Made by a program: the position numbers and the translations under genes | Shown here: in pieces, positions 6,636-9,971 of the stretch | Layout: every line of letters starts with the position of its first letter | Numbering within the stretch: position 1 is the stretch's first letter | DNA from: a bacterium | GTDB lineage: Bacteria; Desulfobacterota; Binatia; UBA12015 | Assembly (NCBI GenBank): GCA_018970825.1 | Contig: JAGWVP010000075.1 | Coordinates: 1 to 9,971, forward strand | Reading direction: 5' to 3' | Length of the DNA: 9,971 nt | Notes under the pieces: generated by a model | Database searches by the model: none | Told to the model about the DNA's origin: nothing | The model's input: only the letters and a program-made list of their open reading frames with translations

Positions 6636-8083
6636 CCCCGGCCCTCCCGAAGGACGCGCGCCGGATCTTCCTGCGGGCGGCGCGACTCGACTTCCTCGAC
6701 GGACTCGGGATCTCGATCGGGCAGCGCCACGTCGCGATCGCCCACCTCGGGAAGCGGCTCTCGTCGGTCTCCCTCCAGCACTGGACGGTCGCGGCGCTCC
6801 CGCCGCCGGATCAGGCCGAGGCCCGCTCCGAGGAACTCGCCCGCGCCGTCGGCGGGTTCGTCGAGGCGAACGGGATCGGCGCGGACCGCTGCCACGTCTG
6901 CCTGCCGCGAGGCACGGCGTTGCTCTCGAGGCTCCTCCTGCCGGCGGCGGCGCGCGACGACCTGCGGCAGGTCGTCGACTACGAGGCAGACCGCGCTCTG
7001 CCGATGCCGCGCGCGGAGCTCTACTGGGACTTCCTCGTCCGCGAGGCCGGGGAGAAGCTCGACGTCATGGTCGTCGCCGTTCCGCGCAAGGTGGTGTCGG
7101 ACCACCTCGCGGCCCTCGAGAAGGCGGGCATCCGGCCCCGCAGCGTGACGATCACGCCGGTCGCGCTGCTCGACCTGGTCGCCTTCGCGACGCGCGGGGA
7201 GGGCGCGCCGGTCGCCGCCCTGGTCGACGACGGCGGCGTCATCGAACTCGATTTCCTGGCCGGGAACGCTCTGCGGACGAGCCACCTGTTGCGGCCCGCC
7301 GAGGTCGCGAGCGCGGCGTCCTGCGAGAGACTCGTCGCGGAGGAGGCGAAGACCGCCGTCGCGGCGGACACGCAACTCTACGCGTGGCGGGCGGGTGCGG
7401 ACGCGGCGGCGATGCTCGGGGCCGCATCCGGCAGCCTGCCCGAGGAGGTGCTCTCTCGCGGCGCCGACCTCGCGCGTCGGCTCGACGGCGTGCTGTCCGC
7501 CCCCGACGGTTTCTACGACGCTCCGGACCCGACGCTGCTTCCGGCGATCGGCACGGCGCTCGGCGCGGTGCGCGAGGATTTCGCCGGGCTGAACCTCCTG
7601 CCGCCCGAGGAGCGCCGCGCCGGCGACGAGGGGGCCCCGGTGCTCACCTTCCTGCTCGCGAGCCTTCTCGTGCTGGCGACGCTCGGCTGGCTCGGCACCG
7701 CGATGTGGAAGGACGCCCGCAACCGGGGGATCCTCCACGAACGGCTCGCCGAGCTCGAGCCGCAGGTGCGACAGGTCCACCACGACGAGGACGAGGCCAA
7801 GGCGACCCGCGACCGGCTGAAGATCCTGACCCAGGGAGACAAGCGCAAGATCTCGGTCCTGCTGCGCGAACTCACCGAGGTGATCCCGGAGGACGCATAC
7901 CTCTCGACGTTCCGCGTGCGCAACGACCGGGTCGAGCTCGAGGGCTTCGCCCGCTCCGCGTCGGATCTCGTGCCGCTGCTCGAGAAGTCGAAGCACTTCC
8001 GCAACGCGCAGTTCACCTCGCCGGTCACCAAGGTGCAGAACAACCAGGAGCGCTTCTCGCTCACGACGGAGATCGAGGAATGA
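6632..8083 (+). CDS. gspL: Type II secretion system protein GspL, PilM/PilN-fusion type
   Basis: Bitopic inner-membrane protein of the assembly platform; in known systems its cytoplasmic part recruits GspE and its periplasmic part binds GspM. The start is GTG 6632 (GTGA overlap with gspK, strong ribosome binding site), giving 483 residues. Residues 22-320 read as a PilM-like actin-fold domain: LDGLGISIGQRHVAIAHL near the start, then DDLRQVVDYEADRALPMP (109-126), VMVVAVPRKVVSDHLAALEKAGIRP (145-169) and VAALVDDGG (194-202). LNLLPPEERR (320-329) is the usual opening of PilN-like proteins. A single membrane span follows at about 336-357, a charged coiled-coil-like stretch at 360-400, and a small periplasmic PilN/ferredoxin-like domain (LLRELTEVIPEDAYLSTFRV, then VELEGFARSASDLVPLLE). 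It could equally be labelled PilM/PilN-domain protein; context with gspG-K and gspC makes GspL the better name. ATP binding is not evident from the sequence. Confidence 0.88.
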   Translation: MTPALPKDARRIFLRAARLDFLDGLGISIGQRHVAIAHLGKRLSSVSLQHWTVAALPPPDQAEARSEELARAVGGFVEANGIGADRCHVCLPRGTALLSRLLLPAAARDDLRQVVDYEADRALPMPRAELYWDFLVREAGEKLDVMVVAVPRKVVSDHLAALEKAGIRPRSVTITPVALLDLVAFATRGEGAPVAALVDDGGVIELDFLAGNALRTSHLLRPAEVASAASCERLVAEEAKTAVAADTQLYAWRAGADAAAMLGAASGSLPEEVLSRGADLARRLDGVLSAPDGFYDAPDPTLLPAIGTALGAVREDFAGLNLLPPEERRAGDEGAPVLTFLLASLLVLATLGWLGTAMWKDARNRGILHERLAELEPQVRQVHHDEDEAKATRDRLKILTQGDKRKISVLLRELTEVIPEDAYLSTFRVRNDRVELEGFARSASDLVPLLEKSKHFRNAQFTSPVTKVQNNQERFSLTTEIEE

Positions 8084-8835
8084 GAGACTTCCTCTCGAAT
8101 CTCCTCGCGCGGCTCGGCGGTCTCGACCGACAGCAGCGGCTCTATGCGCTGCTCGCCGCGGTCGCGGTCGCGGTCGTCGCCCGCTACTCGATCACCTGGC
8201 TGGTCGACTACCGCCGCTCGGTGAAGGAGGACATCCAGCTGAGCGCCGACCGCCTCGCGAACGCCCGCCGCACCGTCGAGCGCGCCCCGGAGCTCTCGGG
8301 CAATCTCCAGGGTCTCCAGCAGCGCTACCGCGAGACGGCGCGACAGCTGGTGCCCGGCGACACCCCGACGCTCGCCGCCGCGACGCTCCAGGAGCGGGTG
8401 TCGGCGATCGCCGGCCAGCGCAGCGTGAGCCTGCAGACGACGCAGGTCATGAAGGACGAAGCGGTCGGCCCCTTCCGCAAGGTGTCGCTCCGCATCACGG
8501 CGGCGGCCGAACTGCGCCACCTCGCCGAGTTCCTGACCGACCTCGAGTTCGGCCAGCTGCGGGTCTCCATCCCCTTCATCGAGGTGAACCGACGCGGCGG
8601 CATCCGCACCGGGGCGTCCTCGCGCAGCGTGTCGGCGACCCTCGAGGTCTCCGGCATCGTGCAGGGAACCGCCGACGAGTCGAACTTCACGGGCGCACAA
8701 GCCGCGGCCGGCAAGCAGGCCGCGCCGCCGTCTCCTGCCGCGGCCGGCGCCGCGGCGCCGGGGGTGCCGCCGGGAGACGCGGGCGTCCCGAAGGACCCGC
8801 TCGGCACGGGCGCGATGCAGGGAGCCGAGCCGTGA
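8080..8835 (+). CDS. gspM: Type II secretion system protein GspM, PilO-like, with Ala/Pro-rich tail
   Basis: Small inner-membrane platform protein expected to pair with GspL through its periplasmic domain. ATG 8080 overlaps the gspL stop (ATGA); GGAG at 8068-8071 leaves an 8-base spacer. The short cytoplasmic N-terminus is followed by one membrane span (about 21-42, LYALLAAVAVAVVARYSITW within it). A likely coiled coil comes next (about 45-90), then a ferredoxin-like domain with LQERVSAIAGQRSVSLQTTQ (103-122), VSLRITAAAELRHLAEFLTDLE (135-156) and SVSATLEVSGIV (183-194), an arrangement shared with PilO. At 251 residues it is much longer than the 160-180 typical of enterobacterial GspM. The surplus is an Ala/Pro/Gly-rich tail from about residue 203. 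Sequence conservation in this family is low; the call rests on architecture and position between gspL and gspC. Confidence 0.82.
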   Translation: MRDFLSNLLARLGGLDRQQRLYALLAAVAVAVVARYSITWLVDYRRSVKEDIQLSADRLANARRTVERAPELSGNLQGLQQRYRETARQLVPGDTPTLAAATLQERVSAIAGQRSVSLQTTQVMKDEAVGPFRKVSLRITAAAELRHLAEFLTDLEFGQLRVSIPFIEVNRRGGIRTGASSRSVSATLEVSGIVQGTADESNFTGAQAAAGKQAAPPSPAAAGAAAPGVPPGDAGVPKDPLGTGAMQGAEP

Positions 8836-9539
8836 AGCGCTTCGGATTGCTGAACCTTCTCCTCGCCGTGCTGATCGGGCTCGCGGCATGGAGAACCGTC
8901 GGCGTCTGGCGCCGGCCGGTGCCCGAGCACGAATTGCCGCCGGTCGATCCCGCGAGCCGCAACGCCCCGGGCGAAGGACTGCTCGCGCCGCCGCCGAGAC
9001 GCCCGCCGGCCGGGCAGGTGATCACGACGATCGCGGAACACGATCTCTTCGACCAGTCCCGCAAGGAAGGCCAGCAGGTCGTCGAGGCACCGCCGCCGGT
9101 GCCCACCCCCGCGCCGCCGCCTCCGACGTTGAAGCTCGCAGGCGTCGTGCTCGTCGGAAGCATCCGGGAGGCCCTGCTGGTGGACACCGCGCAGGGCAAC
9201 AAGCACCTGCGGATGCGCATCGGCGAGGACCTGATGGGCTACCGGGTCGCCCGGATCGAGAGCGAGCGGGTGGCACTCGTCGGACCCGGGGGCGAGGAGA
9301 CGCTCATCGAACTCGAGGTCGAGAAGGGCAAGAAGGCCGGGTCGGCGTTCGGCCCCGGCGGCAAGCCGCAGCCGAGCCCGCGACCGGGTGCCACGCCTGC
9401 TCCCGGGGCGCAGGCGGCTGCCGCGGCCGGGCAGGCGGGGGCAACGCCCGCGACCGATCCCGCGACCGACGCGAAGGCCCGCGCCGAGAGCGCGCGGGAG
9501 CGCCTGCGGCGGTTGCGGGCCGAGGCGGCCCAGAAGTGA
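8832..9539 (+). CDS. gspC: Type II secretion system protein GspC (HR domain, no PDZ domain)
   Basis: Inner-membrane protein that links the assembly platform to the secretin and takes part in substrate handling in the periplasm. The start is GTG 8832, overlapping the gspM stop (GTGA), with AGGGAG at 8819-8824 and a 7-base spacer. A membrane anchor spans about 5-20. It is followed by a Pro-rich linker, then the homology region: IAEHDLFDQSRKEG (67-80), a Pro-rich run (87-98), LKLAGVVLVGSIREALLV (100-117), and MRIGEDLMGYRVARIESERVALV (128-150). These match the LFD...L.L.G...A.+...G..+.GY.V..I pattern of the HR/PilP-like domain that contacts GspD. In place of the PDZ or coiled-coil end of classical GspC, a Pro/Ala-rich linker (about 170-210) leads to a short, highly charged helix (ARAESARERLRRLRAEAAQK, 216-235). 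GspN is an alternative label, but the HR domain favours GspC. The 235-residue length is close to that of shorter GspC proteins. Confidence 0.87.
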   Translation: MKRFGLLNLLLAVLIGLAAWRTVGVWRRPVPEHELPPVDPASRNAPGEGLLAPPPRRPPAGQVITTIAEHDLFDQSRKEGQQVVEAPPPVPTPAPPPPTLKLAGVVLVGSIREALLVDTAQGNKHLRMRIGEDLMGYRVARIESERVALVGPGGEETLIELEVEKGKKAGSAFGPGGKPQPSPRPGATPAPGAQAAAAAGQAGATPATDPATDAKARAESARERLRRLRAEAAQK

Positions 9540-9628
9540 GCGAGGGCGGCGGCCGCGGCACGGCGGGGCCGGTTTCACGCCCCGGGGATCTCCGCTACAG
9601 GGTGCGGGCGCCGGAGAGGAATCGAGGA
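9540..9628 (+). other. Gap between gspC and the putative gspD
   Basis: This 89-bp non-coding interval is the only sizeable break after gspG; every junction from gspG to gspC is 4 bp or an overlap. It holds a modest hairpin: CGGGGC at 9564-9569 pairs with GCCCCG at 9579-9584 around a 9-base loop. There is no T-run and no convincing -35/-10 pair. It may simply be a leader, or it may uncouple secretin translation from the inner-membrane genes. Confidence 0.35.
9613..9620 (+). promoter_or_regulatory. Ribosome binding site for the putative gspD
   Basis: GGAGAGGA at 9613-9620 leaves an 8-base spacer to ATG 9629, supporting that start. A second, closer GAGGA at 9624-9628 abuts the ATG and is too near to act. 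Confidence 0.6.
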
Positions 9629-9971
9629 ATGGGTTCGAGCAGACCGGACGTGAAGCAGTCGACGGGCAACGGGTCCGCCCGGTCCGGTGCGCGCGTCGCC
9701 TCGGTGGCCATCGCGGGGCTCCTCGTCGCGGCGGCGATCGCGGCGGCCCAGGCCCCGCCCTCCGTCCCGCAGGGACTTCCCTCCGAGCCGGGCGGAGCCG
9801 CGCCGGCCGCGAATGCGGCCCCGATGCCGGCCGCGGCACCGGCGCCCGCCCCGGCGGGTGCGGCTGCGGCGGCCCCGGCGGCCGTCGCTCCCGTGCCCAC
9901 GGTGCCGGCCGGTGCCCCTGCCGTCCCCCCCGCGCCCGGAGCGCCCGTCGCGGCGCCTGCGCCCGTCGCAT
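9629..9971 (+). CDS. gspD: Exported Ala/Pro-rich protein, probably secretin GspD (3' partial)
   Basis: Only the first 114 codons are present; the frame is open to the window end. The N-terminus has a basic stretch with K9, R18 and R22, then a hydrophobic core (about 23-40, VASVAIAGLLVAAAIAAA) and small residues suited to signal peptidase I, most likely cleaved after A40 (Pro at 43 argues against a cut after A42). From residue 42 to the end the chain is almost entirely Ala, Pro, Gly and Val. No N0, N1 or secretin domain has been reached, so the assignment rests on position directly after gspC, where gspD commonly lies, and on the export signal. GspD would form the outer-membrane channel of this T2SS. 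Alternatives are another periplasmic or outer-membrane T2SS component such as GspN, or an unrelated exported protein. Confidence 0.6.
   Translation, partial: MGSSRPDVKQSTGNGSARSGARVASVAIAGLLVAAAIAAAQAPPSVPQGLPSEPGGAAPAANAAPMPAAAPAPAPAGAAAAAPAAVAPVPTVPAGAPAVPPAPGAPVAAPAPVA

Noticed and set aside
6344..7996. 550-codon open frame on the minus strand opposite gspL
   Set aside because: Antisense shadow with repetitive Arg/Glu/Val composition. The opposite strand encodes recognisable GspK and GspL motifs.
3482..9539. Type IV pilus or competence pilus operon instead of a T2SS
   Set aside because: GspG has the DPWGxPY and GADG calcium-site motifs, GspK has the DWRDxD/GAExxYY motifs and no Glu5, and GspC carries the HR domain. 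Together these identify a T2SS, despite the PilM/N/O-like platform.
8325..9971. 548-codon open frame on the minus strand running off the window
   Set aside because: Pro/Arg/Ala-rich shadow opposite gspM, gspC and the start of the putative gspD. The plus-strand genes have ribosome sites and family motifs.
1..9971. Insertion sequences, CRISPR arrays, tRNA or rRNA genes, attachment sites
   Set aside because: No transposase motifs, terminal repeats, regularly spaced repeats or RNA-gene signatures were seen on either strand. Coding density by T2SS genes leaves little room.

Overview
The window is very GC-rich (well above 65% by eye, with third codon positions almost always G or C) and densely coded on the + strand. 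It holds the 3' part of a large glycosyltransferase gene followed by most of a type II secretion system (T2SS) operon. Pseudopilins, an inner-membrane platform and the apparent start of a secretin point to a Gram-negative (diderm) bacterium. GC content, frequent GTG starts and the rearranged gene order would suit a deltaproteobacterial-type lineage (Myxococcota, Desulfobacterota, Binatota or similar). That placement is inference, because no taxonomic marker is present.

Layout. Positions 1-2083 hold a glycosyltransferase cut off at its 5' end: a GT2 catalytic half followed by two modules that look like degenerate glycosyltransferase domains. Positions 2084-2223 are a non-coding leader with a less GC-rich patch and two back-to-back GC hairpins, the likely control region for the T2SS genes. 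From 2224 to the end run, in order, gspF (platform), gspG (major pseudopilin), gspH, gspI, gspJ and gspK (minor pseudopilins), gspL, gspM and gspC (inner-membrane assembly platform and its link to the outer membrane), and, after an 89-bp gap, the first 114 codons of an exported Ala/Pro-rich protein that is probably gspD (secretin).

How the genes work together. GspF, GspL and GspM form the platform that couples the cytoplasmic ATPase GspE (not in this window) to assembly of the GspG pseudopilus, which is capped by the H/I/J/K tip complex. GspC links the platform to the GspD outer-membrane channel. From gspG to gspC the genes are separated by at most 4 bp or overlap by exactly 4 bp (GTGA or ATGA), which indicates one transcript and translational coupling.

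Most of this is a recognisable T2SS rather than a new system. The points worth a second look are: the order F-G-H-I-J-K-L-M-C-(D), which departs from the classical C-D-E-F-...; the 3' half, which mirrors pilM-N-O-P-Q of type IV pili, with GspL reading as a PilM+PilN fusion; a Gly/Asp/Ser tail on GspJ; Ala/Pro-rich extensions on three successive envelope proteins; and the multi-module glycosyltransferase. No RNA genes, insertion sequences, CRISPR arrays or attachment sites were seen.
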